DNA of 64,000 nt from Gillisella terrae (GTDB taxonomy: Bacteria > Pseudomonadota > Alphaproteobacteria > Rhizobiales > Rhizobiaceae). Made by a program: the position numbers and the translations under genes. The stretch is from the NCBI RefSeq assembly GCF_004801395.1, contig NZ_SSOA01000003.1, positions 1 to 64,000 of the forward strand, written 5' to 3'. A model generated the notes under the pieces. It ran no database searches, had not been told where the DNA came from, and was given only the letters and a program-made list of their open reading frames with translations. Below are positions 42,604 to 52,256 of this stretch, piece by piece. How positions within the stretch are numbered: the first letter of the stretch is position 1; every line of letters begins with the position of its first letter.

Positions 42604-43116
42604 TTAAGCCAAAATTGGTGCTGCCGTGGACACCGCTGGTGCGGCCTGGGACGGTACGGTTTGGGCAACAGACGTCTGCGCTGGGGCTTGGGCCGTGGTG
42701 TGGCTTGGTGCCGCTGGAGCAGGCGGGACAACCGCCACATGCTCGGGCTTCGCAATAGGTGAGGTGGTGTCTGCGTCTGGATTGGCCGTTTCTGACCGTG
42801 ACGCCTTTGCAGATAGCTCTTTTGCGGTATTGGCCACGGAATCGTAGGCTTCCTGCACCTGCGGCAGAGGTGGCGCTGCCACTTTGCGCCCGCTGTCCAG
42901 CAAAGCAAACAGGGTTATGGACGGAGGACGAACAAGATTGAGAATAACTTTGTCCCAGAGGCTCTGGCCTGTCTCGGCTTGACGCGCGAGATTGATTGTC
43001 TCTTCTTCTGCCAAACTCAAGCCGACAACAGGTCCGCGTTCTCGCTCGATCTGGGGAGCGCGCGCTTCCGGTGCCTTGGTGGCGTATGCCGGGGATCTGT
43101 TCAATTCTACGGTCAT
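42604..43116 (-). CDS. Unknown small protein with Pro/Ala/Thr-rich tail
   Basis: A 170-residue protein starting MTVELNRSPAYATKAPEARA, with AGGGA ahead of the ATG at 43116. Residues 1-100 are mixed and charged, with one hydrophobic stretch (ILNLVRPPSITLFALLDSG). The last 60 residues are low-complexity Pro, Ala, Thr and Val. There is no signal peptide. I do not recognise a family. Codon-position pattern and the ribosome-binding site support a real gene, but weakly. Confidence 0.55.
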   Translation of the reverse strand: MTVELNRSPAYATKAPEARAPQIERERGPVVGLSLAEEETINLARQAETGQSLWDKVILNLVRPPSITLFALLDSGRKVAAPPLPQVQEAYDSVANTAKELSAKASRSETANPDADTTSPIAKPEHVAVVPPAPAAPSHTTAQAPAQTSVAQTVPSQAAPAVSTAAPILA

Positions 43117-43419
43117 TGGCAATCCCTGATCATCTGCTGCATATTTTCGTGCTTCGAACCTCAATCGGGGTAGAAAACATGCGTCTGCTTCTGAATTTTA
43201 AAAGCTATTCGCGGCGTCGAATGAAACGCGCAAACGCTCTGTTTGGATTGATCCTATCAAAGCCATGTTTTCTATTCGCTAATCCAGAATATACAGTTTT
43301 AAACAAATGAACATAGGCAAGAGTTTTTATCCGCCAAAAAATGCAGCAGAGGATAACAAAATCCTAGCGAAAACCTTGCAAGGTCTTCTGCATTAACATC
43401 TTATTTCTGTGAAAAAGAA
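43117..43419. other. Intergenic region between the unknown protein and tRNA-Arg
   Basis: About 300 bases, A+T rich. A CCTTGCAAGG palindrome (43374-43383) followed on the minus strand by TTTTC might end the tRNA transcript. Nothing else is seen. Confidence 0.4.
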
Positions 43420-43496
43420 TGGCGCACCCGAAAGGATTCGAACCTCTGACCCCCAGATTCGTAGTCTGGTGCTCTATCCAGCTGAGCTACGGGTGC
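43420..43496 (-). tRNA. tRNA-Arg (anticodon ACG)
   Basis: On the minus strand the acceptor arms GCACCCG and CGGGTGC pair. The D arm is GCTC/GAGC. The anticodon stem CCAGA/TCTGG holds loop CTACGAA, giving anticodon ACG (read as ICG, arginine CGN codons). The T arm is AGAGG TTCGAAT CCTTT, the discriminator is G and CCA is encoded. Length is 77 bases. Confidence 0.95.
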
Positions 43497-43656
43497 GTCT
43501 GTCACCAGAGTTTGGATCGTCTCTGGCGTCCAGCAGTTCGTCTCTGCTGGCGTGCCGATCCTCTAAAACGAGACGGGGCGTAATGCAAGCGAAAATCGAC
43601 AAAAAAGCAGACGGGTTTTTCAACTTAATGATAAGATTCTGATTATGAAGGTTTTT

Positions 43657-45165
43657 TTACAATTGCGATTTTAGTCGAAAATTATCGAGTGAAACCGGCC
43701 TGTCGGGAATTTCGATTCTGAACTGTGTGCCGGGGCCGGGTTTCTCCACCAGTGCGATGGTTCCGCCATGGGCCAGCACGATTTCGCGGGCAATAACCAG
43801 CCCGAGGCCGGTGCCGCCTGAACGCACGGAGCCGCGAAAAGCGGTAAACAGATTTTCTCTCGCTTTGCGCGGCATGCCGGGGCCGTCGTCGTCCACGGTA
43901 ATGGAGACGACACTGCCGACCCGATGGGCTGACAAAATGATTCGGCCGGGCAGATCGCTGCCCGATCCGGCCAGTGCCTGAGCGGCATTGCGGCAAAGAT
44001 TATGAATCACGCGGAACAATTGCTCGCTGTCGGCGTCAATCTCAATGTCGGGCCTGATCTGGCAAATGAACTGGATGCCGGTATCAAGCGCAAGAATATC
44101 TTCCACCTCCTGACTGAGGCTGGCGAGAGCAAATCGCCTCCGTCTCGGCTCGGCTTCAGAGGCCTGGCCATAGGCCAAAACCTCACTGGTGTAGCCCACG
44201 GCGCGATCAATGGTGCGCACCAGCTTAGGCGCGAAGCTTTTGACCATCGGGTCTTCCACGTCCGCCAAGCGATCAGACATCAGCTGCGCCGAGGCCAGGA
44301 TGTTGCGCATGTCGTGGTTGATCTTGGAAACCGCCAATCCAAGATCAGCCAGATTTTTCTGCTGGCGCAGGGTTTTCTGCAACTGTTCCTGCATGCTGGC
44401 CAAATGATGGGCGACGAACGCCAGTTCATCGCGCCCGGCCATTGCGCCCATTACTCTGGATGGATCTTCAGGGTGCTCTGCGAAATCCTGAATATTGCGG
44501 GTGAGGCGGCGCATGGGGTTGATCAGAATCCTGTTCAGGCTCACGAACAGCAAAAGGCCGGTAATCACCGAAATGATCAGAGAGACGATGGCGATTCTCC
44601 CGGCATAGGCCAGCAAGCCGCGATGCAAGGCGGCATCGGACATTACCACTTCAACCTGCATCTGGGTGTCGCCAATCGGGCCGGATACGCTGATCAGCCG
44701 GTTGCCACCAAAGATGAGGGTTTCGAATGCATCTTTGATGGCGTTCAGCGTGCTCACATCGGTGAGGTCATATTGTCCGTCAACCTCCTGAGGCATTTCT
44801 GTCATCGCCAGCAGACGCGATGTTCCGTCTTTGCGCAGCACAATCGCCTTGGTGCCTGTGGCAAGCAGGGTATCGGCCTGAACTTCTTTCGGCAGGGTGC
44901 GCGGCTGAAGGCCGTCAATCACCACGCTGGCGGCTGCGGCCTTGTTGATATTGTTACGTAGCCAGTTGAGGCGCATTGTGGCAATCGATGGCGCAAAAAT
45001 CAGCACTTCGGCGGCCAGCACAAAGGTCATTGTCAGCACAAGCACCTTGCCGGAAAGTCCCCTCAGACGGCTCGGCATCTTCATGGCTTGAACCGTGTCG
45101 GCCCGATCCTTGTTGGTTTGATCCTTGTTGGTCTGCTCTTTATCAAGCGGCTGTCGCTTGTGCAT
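43657..45165 (-). CDS. Orphan membrane sensor histidine kinase
   Basis: A 502-residue kinase. A Lys/Asp/Gln-rich cytoplasmic tip with two KEQTN/KDQTN-like repeats leads to a first membrane helix (VLVLTMTFVLAAEVLIF). A periplasmic domain of about 120 residues follows, then a second helix (IAIVSLIISVITGLLLFVSL) and a HAMP linker. The phospho-acceptor box is unusual, KINHDMRNILASAQLM in place of HELRTPL. HATPase has HNLCRNAAQALAG, VDDDGPGMP and GGTGLGLVIAREI. No response regulator is adjacent. GAGGG precedes ATG 45165; ATG 45213 is possible but has no ribosome-binding site. Confidence 0.87.
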   Translation of the reverse strand: MHKRQPLDKEQTNKDQTNKDRADTVQAMKMPSRLRGLSGKVLVLTMTFVLAAEVLIFAPSIATMRLNWLRNNINKAAAASVVIDGLQPRTLPKEVQADTLLATGTKAIVLRKDGTSRLLAMTEMPQEVDGQYDLTDVSTLNAIKDAFETLIFGGNRLISVSGPIGDTQMQVEVVMSDAALHRGLLAYAGRIAIVSLIISVITGLLLFVSLNRILINPMRRLTRNIQDFAEHPEDPSRVMGAMAGRDELAFVAHHLASMQEQLQKTLRQQKNLADLGLAVSKINHDMRNILASAQLMSDRLADVEDPMVKSFAPKLVRTIDRAVGYTSEVLAYGQASEAEPRRRRFALASLSQEVEDILALDTGIQFICQIRPDIEIDADSEQLFRVIHNLCRNAAQALAGSGSDLPGRIILSAHRVGSVVSITVDDDGPGMPRKARENLFTAFRGSVRSGGTGLGLVIAREIVLAHGGTIALVEKPGPGTQFRIEIPDRPVSLDNFRLKSQL

Positions 45166-45568
45166 GGGTGAAACCCTCATCGTCTCGGGCAGTGCGCCGC
45201 CAGCTGCCGACATCTGGAAAAGCGGGGTCGCGCTTGTTGCAAATGCTGCTTGCCTTTGTCATTTGCGTTGCACCATATCACGGGAAAATCACTGGGTAAA
45301 ACATCAAGATGACGGGGAATTGTTCTTTGCCGCGTCATCCCGGCATGGGTGCAACATCAAGGCTATGCCCGCTTTGATGGGGTTTTGATGGCTATTTTGG
45401 CCCGATTGTCTGGTCGTTGAAGATTGACTCTCAAGGCTATCCTCCGTATAAGCCGCGCGCCTGCCCTTGGTTTGCCCGTTGATCGGGTGCCTTTGGCGTG
45501 GCTTTAATCCAACGCTCTTGCAAGTGATTGCAAACCCAAGAAGGGCCGCACACCGCGGTATTAAAAAA
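45166..45568. other. Divergent region ahead of rpmH
   Basis: About 400 bases between the orphan kinase and rpmH. The only clear element is the rpmH promoter at 45424-45452, followed by an untranslated leader of about 110 bases. No gene is seen. Confidence 0.55.
45424..45452 (+). promoter_or_regulatory. Promoter of the rpmH-rnpA-yidC operon
   Basis: TTGACT (45424-45429) and TATAAG (45447-45452) are 17 bases apart, a good match to the housekeeping sigma consensus. It implies a start near 45459. Confidence 0.6.
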
Positions 45569-45703
45569 ATGAAGCGTACTTACCAACCGTCCAAGCTTGT
45601 TCGCAAGCGTCGTCATGGTTTTCGTTCTCGCATGGCAACCAAGGGTGGCCGCAAGGTTCTGGTTGCTCGCCGCGCACGCGGCCGCGCACGTCTTTCCGCT
45701 TAA
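45569..45703 (+). CDS. rpmH: 50S ribosomal protein L34
   Basis: The 44-residue protein begins [20 protein letters not shown], the universal L34 start, and ends with a basic [11 protein letters not shown] tail. The ribosome-binding site is poor (only a run of As precedes the ATG), as is common for rpmH. Its stop codon shares a base with a possible rnpA ATG. Confidence 0.97.
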   Translation: MKRTYQPSKLVRKRRHGFRSRMATKGGRKVLVARRARGRARLSA

Positions 45704-46125
45704 TGTCGGGTGGGCCCGATGAAAGCGTTGGGCTTATGACGTCTGAAACGACACACAAAACTGTCGGCCGGTTGAAAAACCGGCCGCAGTTTCTTGCTGT
45801 TCGCACTGGCGAAAAACGCAAGGGTAAATATTTTCTCCTTGAAGTGCTGAAAAGAGCCGATTCCGAGGGCGAGGCCCGCGTCGGATTTACCGTCACGAAA
45901 AAACACGGCAATGCTGTTGAGCGCAATCGGATGCGCCGTCGGCTGAAAGAAGCCGTTCGCACGGATGTTTGCTTTGCAATGCAGCCCGGACATGACTATG
46001 TGATCGTGGCGCGCCGCGAGGTGCTGACGGCTCCGTTCAATGGGCTGAAATCAGCTCTCAGGCAGCGCATTCAAGACAAATTCAATGTTCGGCATCCCGA
46101 TACGAGCCGTGCCAGGAAGGTATGA
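45703..46125 (+). CDS. rnpA: Ribonuclease P protein component
   Basis: Up to 140 residues; the protein subunit of RNase P that helps mature tRNA 5' ends. The family pattern is [20 protein letters not shown], then [20 protein letters not shown] (the RNR motif) and [10 protein letters not shown]. The first ATG overlaps the rpmH stop. An internal ATG at 45736 ([10 protein letters not shown]) gives a more typical length, and neither has a strong ribosome-binding site. The gene is in the expected rpmH-rnpA-yidC order. Confidence 0.93.
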   Translation: MSGGPDESVGLMTSETTHKTVGRLKNRPQFLAVRTGEKRKGKYFLLEVLKRADSEGEARVGFTVTKKHGNAVERNRMRRRLKEAVRTDVCFAMQPGHDYVIVARREVLTAPFNGLKSALRQRIQDKFNVRHPDTSRARKV

Positions 46126-47915
46126 TGGAAAATAACCGCAATTATCTCATCGCGATTGCACTTTCAGTGCTGGTCGTATTGGGCTGGCAGTTCTTCTACA
46201 TGAACCCGCGGATCGAGGCTCAGAAACAGGCCGAACAGATCAGGCAGGCCGAACTTGCTAAAAACCCGGCAAACAAGACGACTGCTGGCGCGGCGCAGGT
46301 TAACGGCGCTCTGCCGGGCGGTGTGCAGGCAAACGCGACCGAGAGCCGGGAAGATGCCATTGCCAAAACCCCGCGTGTCGAAATTGAAACCAAGGCTCTG
46401 GTTGGCTCCATCAATCTGACAGGCGCACGTCTGGATGATCTTCGTCTCAAGGCCTATCATGAGACAGTGGACAAAACGAGCCCGATTATTTCGCTCTTGA
46501 ACCCGGCTGATACCAAAGACGGTTACTTTGCCGAGCTTGGTTATATCGGTGGCGACAAGGCGGGTTCTGTGCCCGGCCCTAACACGGTCTGGACCGCAAC
46601 GGCTGGCGAAAAGCTGACAGAAACCACGCCGGTCACGCTGACCTATACCAACAATGCCGGCTTGACCTTTACCCGCAAAATTTCGGTCGACGACCATTAC
46701 ATGTTCACGGTGGAAGATACCGTGGCCAACACCGGCAATGCCGATGCCAGCCTTGCGCCCTATGGCCGCATTACCCGCTACAACAAGCCCGCTGTGGCAT
46801 CGACCTATGTGTTGCATGAAGGCTTTCTGGGCGTGATTGGCACAGGCAACAGCCTGACGGAAGCCAAGTACGCGTCGATTGAGAAAGAAAACGAAGTCAA
46901 CCCGAAGGCAACTGGCGGCTGGCTTGGCATTACCGACAAATATTGGGCGGCAACTTTGGTGCCGGATCAGAAGCTTGCCTATGATTCGCGCTTCTCGCAC
47001 TTCACCGATGGTCAGGCCCGTTTTCAGGCCGACTATAAGAATGATGCGGTCTCGATTGCACCGGGTCAGTCGACAACGCTGAAAACCCTGTTGTTTGCCG
47101 GTGCAAAAGAAGTTCCGGTTATCGACAAATACGAAGTGTCCTACAATATCCCCGGTTTTGACCGGTTGATTGACTGGGGCTGGTTCTACTTCCTGACCAA
47201 GCCAATGTTCAAACTGATGGACTTCTTCTTCCGTCATGTTGGCAATTTTGGCGTGGCCATTCTGCTGACAACCATTGTCGTCAAGGCCTTGTTCTTCCCC
47301 CTGGCTTCCAAGCAATATGCTTCCATGGCCAATATGAAGCGCATGCAGCCGAAGATGGAAGAGTTGAAGGCCAAGTTTGGCGACGACAAGATGGCGCTGC
47401 AACAGGCGATGATGGCGCTCTATAAAGAAGAGAAGATCAATCCGGTTGCTGGTTGCTGGCCGCTGCTGTTGCAGATTCCGGTGTTCTTCTCGCTCTATAA
47501 GGTCATTTACATCACCATCGAAATGCGCCATGCGCCGTTCTTTGGCTGGATTCGCGACCTTTCGGCTCCAGATCCAACCAGCATTGTCAATCTGTTTGGC
47601 CTGTTGCCGTTTGAAGCACCAACTATTGTGCATCTTGGTGTCTGGCCGCTCATCATGGGCTTCACCATGTTCTTGCAGATGCGCATGAACCCGACGCCGC
47701 CAGATCCAACCCAGGCCATGCTGTTCAACTGGATGCCGGTGGTGTTCACCTTCATGCTCGGTTCTTTCCCCGCTGGTCTGGTGATCTATTGGGCTTGGAA
47801 CAACTCGCTCTCGGTGTTGCAGCAGTCGATCATCATGAAACGTCACGGCGTCGAGATTGAACTGTTCAAAAATCTGGGCAGTTTGTTTCGGAAAAAAGAA
47901 AAGCCGGCGAAATAG
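46122..47915 (+). CDS. yidC: Membrane protein insertase YidC
   Basis: A 597-residue insertase. A first helix ([18 protein letters not shown]) is followed by a large periplasmic beta domain (about 60-350). The conserved core then has five helices ([33 protein letters not shown], and the later segments with [18 protein letters not shown]). The basic tail is [17 protein letters not shown] precedes the ATG, which overlaps the rnpA stop. It inserts membrane proteins with or without SecYEG. Confidence 0.97.
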   Translation: MMENNRNYLIAIALSVLVVLGWQFFYMNPRIEAQKQAEQIRQAELAKNPANKTTAGAAQVNGALPGGVQANATESREDAIAKTPRVEIETKALVGSINLTGARLDDLRLKAYHETVDKTSPIISLLNPADTKDGYFAELGYIGGDKAGSVPGPNTVWTATAGEKLTETTPVTLTYTNNAGLTFTRKISVDDHYMFTVEDTVANTGNADASLAPYGRITRYNKPAVASTYVLHEGFLGVIGTGNSLTEAKYASIEKENEVNPKATGGWLGITDKYWAATLVPDQKLAYDSRFSHFTDGQARFQADYKNDAVSIAPGQSTTLKTLLFAGAKEVPVIDKYEVSYNIPGFDRLIDWGWFYFLTKPMFKLMDFFFRHVGNFGVAILLTTIVVKALFFPLASKQYASMANMKRMQPKMEELKAKFGDDKMALQQAMMALYKEEKINPVAGCWPLLLQIPVFFSLYKVIYITIEMRHAPFFGWIRDLSAPDPTSIVNLFGLLPFEAPTIVHLGVWPLIMGFTMFLQMRMNPTPPDPTQAMLFNWMPVVFTFMLGSFPAGLVIYWAWNNSLSVLQQSIIMKRHGVEIELFKNLGSLFRKKEKPAK

Positions 47916-47938
47916 CAAGGCGAGTTGATTTGCAAAGC

Positions 47939-47963
47939 CCCCGGCCTGAGCGCCGGGGTTTTT
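47939..47963 (+). terminator. Terminator after yidC
   Basis: CCCCGGC and GCCGGGG pair around six bases, followed by five Ts. It lies 24 bases after the yidC stop and 58 before engB, so engB may have its own promoter or depend on read-through. Confidence 0.75.
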
Positions 47964-48020
47964 GTTTGGAATTGGCATGGTTTTGTGGTCGAATTCAGCT
48001 GGCATCAGGAGAATGAAAAA

Positions 48021-48671
<651 letters not shown>

Positions 48672-48680
<9 letters not shown>

Positions 48681-48773
48681 TTCCTTAAATCGGAATCGAT
48701 TTAAGGTGAAAATTATGCAGCAGATTTAAAGTGTTACAGCGCCGTGCGCCATATTTGGCGCACGGCGCTGTAA
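48672..48773 (+). repeat. RIME-like bipartite repeat, copy left of the fasciclin gene
   Basis: This copy is intact. The first palindrome is ACTGCATAATT..AAATTATGCAG with inner TTAAATCG/CGATTTAA. The spacer is CAGATTTAAAGTGTT. The second palindrome, ACAGCGCCGTGCGCCAT and its partner, is fully symmetric. It is nearly identical to 49599-49704 and in the same orientation. Confidence 0.85.
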
Positions 48774-48845
48774 TGCGTAGGCACGGGCAAGCCTTTATGC
48801 CGTAAAATATTTCGCCCCTGCGCCTTATAGAACGCAGGGGCGGTC

Positions 48846-48881
48846 AAAAAAAACCGGCGGCAGGAGAGACATCGCCGCCGG
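48846..48881 (-). terminator. Terminator of the fasciclin gene
   Basis: On the minus strand CCGGCGGC and GCCGCCGG pair around 12 bases, followed by eight Ts. It begins 26 bases after the fasciclin stop. Confidence 0.85.
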
Positions 48882-48906
48882 CTGCTAGCCGAAACGCTGT
48901 GTGGGG

Positions 48907-49464
48907 TTACGTTTTCGGCAGCAAAACCTTGTCGATGACGTGAATGACGCCATTGGATTGTTTCACATCGGCAATGGTGACATGGGCCACGCCACCTGTT
49001 TCATCGGTGAGCGTGATTTTGCCATTGGATTCCTTGGCCTTCAGAATGCAGCCGCCCACGGTTTTCACATCGTGCTCGCCGCCGTCATCCTTGATCATTT
49101 TTTCAATCGCGCTGGACATGGCATCGGCTGCCACAACATGGCAGGTCAGAATCTTGGTCAACTTGGCCTTGTTGGCGGGTTCGAGCAGAGTCTTGACCGT
49201 GCCCTTGGGCAATTTGTCGAAGGCTTCATTGGTTGGCGCAAACACGGTGAAAGGGCCTTTACCTTCCAGGGTGCTGACCAGACCGGCTTCCTTTACGGCT
49301 GCCACCAGCGTGGTGTGGTCTTTCGATTTGGATGCATTTTCAATGATGTTTTTGGTGGGGTACATGGCAGCGCCACCTACCATCGGGTCCTTGGCGAAGG
49401 CCATGGAGCTGGTGGCCGCAAGAACAGATACAGCCGTGAGCAGGCGAAGGGTTGTCTTGGTCAT
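48907..49464 (-). CDS. Secreted fasciclin-domain protein
   Basis: A 185-residue exported protein with a signal peptide (LLTAVSVLAATSSMAFA) and one FAS1 domain. The domain has the H1-type motif GPFTVFAPTNEAFDKLP and the H2-type NGVIHVIDKVLLP at the C-terminus. FAS1 domains mediate adhesion or bind small molecules. The neighbouring ECF sigma and RskA-type anti-sigma genes suggest it is their target, as MPB70/MPB83 are for SigK/RskA in mycobacteria. AAGAGGA precedes the ATG. Confidence 0.93.
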   Translation of the reverse strand: MTKTTLRLLTAVSVLAATSSMAFAKDPMVGGAAMYPTKNIIENASKSKDHTTLVAAVKEAGLVSTLEGKGPFTVFAPTNEAFDKLPKGTVKTLLEPANKAKLTKILTCHVVAADAMSSAIEKMIKDDGGEHDVKTVGGCILKAKESNGKITLTDETGGVAHVTIADVKQSNGVIHVIDKVLLPKT

Positions 49465-49598
49465 CTGTCAGTCCTCTTCCCGTTTAAAATCTTCATCTCT
49501 CAATCCCACCCATCATGGTGTGGGGGACAAGAGCAAAGACGAAAGCGAGGACGAAAGAGTTTCAAGAAAACGAAAAAATATTAAAAGCCTATGATTTT

Positions 49599-49704
49599 AC
49601 TGCATAATTCCTTAAATCGGAATCGATTTAAGGTGAAAATTATGCAGCAGATTAAAAGTGTTACAGCGTCCTTTGTGCGCCATATTTGGCGCACGGCGCT
49701 GTAA
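49599..49704 (+). repeat. RIME-like bipartite repeat, copy right of the fasciclin gene
   Basis: It matches the copy at 48672-48773 almost base for base. The main difference is CGTCCTTTGTGCGCC in place of CGCCGTGCGCC at the start of the second palindrome. It is in the same orientation, so the fasciclin gene lies between direct repeats about 925 bases apart. Confidence 0.85.
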
Positions 49705-49712
49705 AAGGATAT

Positions 49713-50435
49713 TTATGGTGCGTGGGTCACGCCTGTGCCGATCACCGCGCCGGTTGGCAAGCCGGTTGGCGAGCCGCCAAGCGGCTCAATGCTGACCGCC
49801 AGCGTGACGCCATCTTTCAATGTGGCGCGCATGGCATCGGGCACCAGAAATTCGCCTTCGCCGGTTTGCGGCAAAACGCCAAGCGAGTGCGGCTTGCCGC
49901 TGGCCTCGATCATCCATAATTCAAGCGATTTTGCCGCAGCACCGTTGCTGGCAACGGGCGTCACCCGCAAGCGGCCGCTGAAGCGATTGTAATTGGCAAT
50001 CAGCGAGAGGTCAGAATTGGTGGTCTTGAGATCGGCAACGATGTGGCGGCCGCCATATCGGCTCTCCCACATTCCCATTTCAACGCCAGCAAGCGAGGCA
50101 ACAGCAATGATGCTGACCAGCGAAACACCGCGCCACACGCTCACCGAATTCCAGATACGGCTGAGGCGGCTGGTTTTTCGTTCATTCTGTCGGCCAAACA
50201 GGCGCGTTTCAATAGCCGAGAAACTTTCCGGCCTTGGTTTGACGACCTCGTATTCGTCATTAAACTGCGAAAGGTTTTCTTCCCAGCGGTGCACAACAGC
50301 GGCAAACTGGCGGTCCTGCTTCATGCGGATCTCGACCCGCGCTCTGCTTTCCGCAGAAAGCACACCCAGCACATATTCCCCCGCCAGCACTTCGTCTCTG
50401 GAGCGGTTCCCCTTGCTTTGGTCTGGTTCGTTCAT
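49713..50435 (-). CDS. RskA-type anti-sigma factor
   Basis: A 240-residue single-pass membrane protein. The N-terminal anti-sigma domain shows EVLAGEYVLGVLSAESRARV. A membrane helix is at about 100-125 (GVSLVSIIAVASLAGVEMGM). The periplasmic RskA domain ends with VSIEPLGGSPTGLPTG, a hallmark of the family. It would hold the ECF sigma factor at the membrane until regulated proteolysis. Its ATG overlaps the sigma stop by 4 bases, with GGAAAG upstream. Confidence 0.93.
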   Translation of the reverse strand: MNEPDQSKGNRSRDEVLAGEYVLGVLSAESRARVEIRMKQDRQFAAVVHRWEENLSQFNDEYEVVKPRPESFSAIETRLFGRQNERKTSRLSRIWNSVSVWRGVSLVSIIAVASLAGVEMGMWESRYGGRHIVADLKTTNSDLSLIANYNRFSGRLRVTPVASNGAAAKSLELWMIEASGKPHSLGVLPQTGEGEFLVPDAMRATLKDGVTLAVSIEPLGGSPTGLPTGAVIGTGVTHAP

Positions 50436-50968
50436 CTTTCCAAACACTCTCTCAACGACAACAGGCTGCGACGTAGCCATGTGCGCACCGTATTTAGCGG
50501 CACACCCAAACTGTCCGCCAATTCCTGATAACTTGCACCCTCCACATACGCTGCCCTCACAGCGCGTGCTTTGCTAGCTTCCAACTCTTCCATGCACCTG
50601 TCAATCCGCTTTCCTTCACTGCGCAGGCTGGTTGCCTGTTCGGGATTGGGGGCGGTGTCGGCAATGTCCCAGTGCTCATCAATGTCATGGGCGATTGGCG
50701 CGCGCACCCGCAGCTTATCAATACAGTGATAGCGGGCAATGGCGCTCAACCATGCCATGGCATTGTGGCCGGATGCGGCAAAGCTCTCGGCCTTTTGCCA
50801 GATTTTGACAAAGATATCCTGCAACGCATCTTCCGCCTCTGTCTTGTCTTTAAGAAGACGAATGCAAAGGCCAAAAAGTTTCGGGCTTGTCTTGCGATAG
50901 AGTTCGGCTAAAGCAGTGCGGTCTCGCAAGGCCACTTTGGTTAATAAGACTGCCACGTCGTCGTTCAT
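50432..50968 (-). CDS. ECF RNA polymerase sigma factor (SigK-like)
   Basis: A 178-residue sigma factor with region 2 (LYRKTSPKLFGLCIRLL, DALQDIFVKIWQKAESF) and region 4 (SYQELADSLGVPLNTVRTWL). It is co-translated with its RskA-type anti-sigma, and the fasciclin gene follows on the same strand. AGAGGG precedes the ATG. It fits the ECF group paired with RskA-like anti-sigma factors. Confidence 0.94.
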   Translation of the reverse strand: MNDDVAVLLTKVALRDRTALAELYRKTSPKLFGLCIRLLKDKTEAEDALQDIFVKIWQKAESFAASGHNAMAWLSAIARYHCIDKLRVRAPIAHDIDEHWDIADTAPNPEQATSLRSEGKRIDRCMEELEASKARAVRAAYVEGASYQELADSLGVPLNTVRTWLRRSLLSLRECLER

Positions 50969-51204
50969 ACCACCCTCTTGTCACTGGAGATGTGTTCGAA
51001 TGCCACCCAACCGAGGTTCTGAGTTGCACCACTATGGTATGGTTTCGCAAAATGCGGGCGCATGGATTGCTTTTGCCCGACGATAATTCGGCTTTGGGGG
51101 AATTATCGTCGATATAGGCGCAAAATTTTGCATTAAAGCGGGTTGAGGCGAACGCGGCTCCACGGAGATCCGTTTTAATTCTTACGGTGCAGGACGTCCG
51201 GTGT

Positions 51205-51228
51205 CGTTTAATTGAGGACAATTAAACG
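51205..51228 (+). other. Perfect hairpin in the argB upstream region
   Basis: CGTTTAATTG and CAATTAAACG pair around AGGA. It lies about 95 bases before the argB start. It could be an operator or leader structure. Confidence 0.45.
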
Positions 51229-51248
51229 CGACTCGCTTGAGGGCGAAA

Positions 51249-51290
51249 TTTTTCACCGCAAAACGATTTTGATTTCAGACATTATGCAGT
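51249..51290 (-). repeat. RIME-like repeat, diverged first half, reverse orientation
   Basis: On the minus strand it starts ACTGCATAATGTCTGAAATC and continues ATCGTTTTGCGGTGAAAAAT. This matches the first half of the intact copies with scattered changes. The second half is replaced by the hairpin at 51205-51228. Confidence 0.5.
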
Positions 51291-51322
51291 AGAAAGCTGC
51301 GAACCAACCGAAGGGATCTCCC

Positions 51323-52210
51323 ATGAGCGCCTCCGAAAGCGAAACTCAGGCCCGGCTTCTGGCCCAGGCGCTGCCCTATATGCAGCGTTATGAAAACAAG
51401 ACCATTGTTGTAAAATATGGCGGCCATGCCATGGGCGATGCCGATTTGGGCAAGGCTTTTGCCAGCGATATTGCGCTTTTGAAGCAATTTGGCGTCAACC
51501 CGATTGTCGTGCACGGCGGCGGCCCGCAGATTGGCGCGATGCTGAGCAAGATGGGCATCGAATCAAAATTCGAAGGCGGATTGCGCGTCACCGATCAAAA
51601 GACGGTCGAGATTGTTGAAATGGTGCTGGCTGGCTCCATCAACAAGGAAATCGTCGCCCTCATCAACCAGACTGGCGAATGGGCGATCGGCTTGTGCGGC
51701 AAGGACGGCAATATGGTCTTTGCTGAAAAGGCCAAGAAGACGGTTGTTGATCCTGATTCGAATATTGAGCGGGTTCTCGATCTGGGCTTCGTCGGCGAAG
51801 TGGTTGAGGTTGACCGCACCCTTTTGGATCTTCTCGCCAAGTCAGAGATGATTCCGGTGATTGCGCCTGTCGCTCCCGGCCGTGATGGCCATACCTATAA
51901 CATCAATGCCGACACCTTTGCCGGTGCCATTGCCGGTGCCCTGCGCGCCGATCGCCTGCTGTTCCTCACCGATGTTCCCGGCGTGTTGAACCGCAATGGT
52001 GAATTGATCAAGGAATTGTCCGTGTCTGAGGCGCGCGCCCTGATCAAGGACGGCACCATCTCTGGCGGCATGATTCCGAAGGTGGAAACCTGCATTGAGG
52101 CGATCAACGCAGGTGTACAGGGTGTGGTCATCCTCAACGGCAAAACAGCCCATTCTGTTCTGCTCGAAATCTTCACCGAGCATGGTGCGGGAACATTGAT
52201 TGTTCCTTGA
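51323..52210 (+). CDS. argB: Acetylglutamate kinase ArgB
   Basis: A 295-residue amino-acid kinase, second step of arginine synthesis. It shows [29 protein letters not shown] (the N-acetylglutamate site), [13 protein letters not shown] and [11 protein letters not shown]. The N-terminal helix ([19 protein letters not shown]) is typical of arginine-feedback-regulated hexameric enzymes. GAAGGGA precedes the ATG. Confidence 0.96.
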   Translation: MSASESETQARLLAQALPYMQRYENKTIVVKYGGHAMGDADLGKAFASDIALLKQFGVNPIVVHGGGPQIGAMLSKMGIESKFEGGLRVTDQKTVEIVEMVLAGSINKEIVALINQTGEWAIGLCGKDGNMVFAEKAKKTVVDPDSNIERVLDLGFVGEVVEVDRTLLDLLAKSEMIPVIAPVAPGRDGHTYNINADTFAGAIAGALRADRLLFLTDVPGVLNRNGELIKELSVSEARALIKDGTISGGMIPKVETCIEAINAGVQGVVILNGKTAHSVLLEIFTEHGAGTLIVP

Positions 52211-52224
52211 GATTGAACTTGAAA

Positions 52225-52254
52225 AAAACCGGCTCTTTTGAAGCCGGTTTTTTT
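52225..52254. terminator. Bidirectional terminator between argB and ribokinase
   Basis: AAAACCGGCT and AGCCGGTTTT pair around seven bases, with As before and Ts after, so it can end transcription from both converging genes. Confidence 0.85.
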
Positions 52255-52256
52255 AT

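Larger units (their letters stand above)
50969..51322. other. Divergent region between the sigma gene and argB
   Basis: About 350 bases. It holds a perfect 10-bp hairpin (51205-51228) and a diverged half RIME-like repeat in reverse orientation (51249-51290) that ends 32 bases before the argB ATG. No gene is seen. Confidence 0.5.

Noticed and set aside
43530..43550. CCAGCAG/CTGCTGG hairpin beside tRNA-Arg
   Set aside because: Short stem with no T run and upstream of the tRNA on its strand; no supported role.
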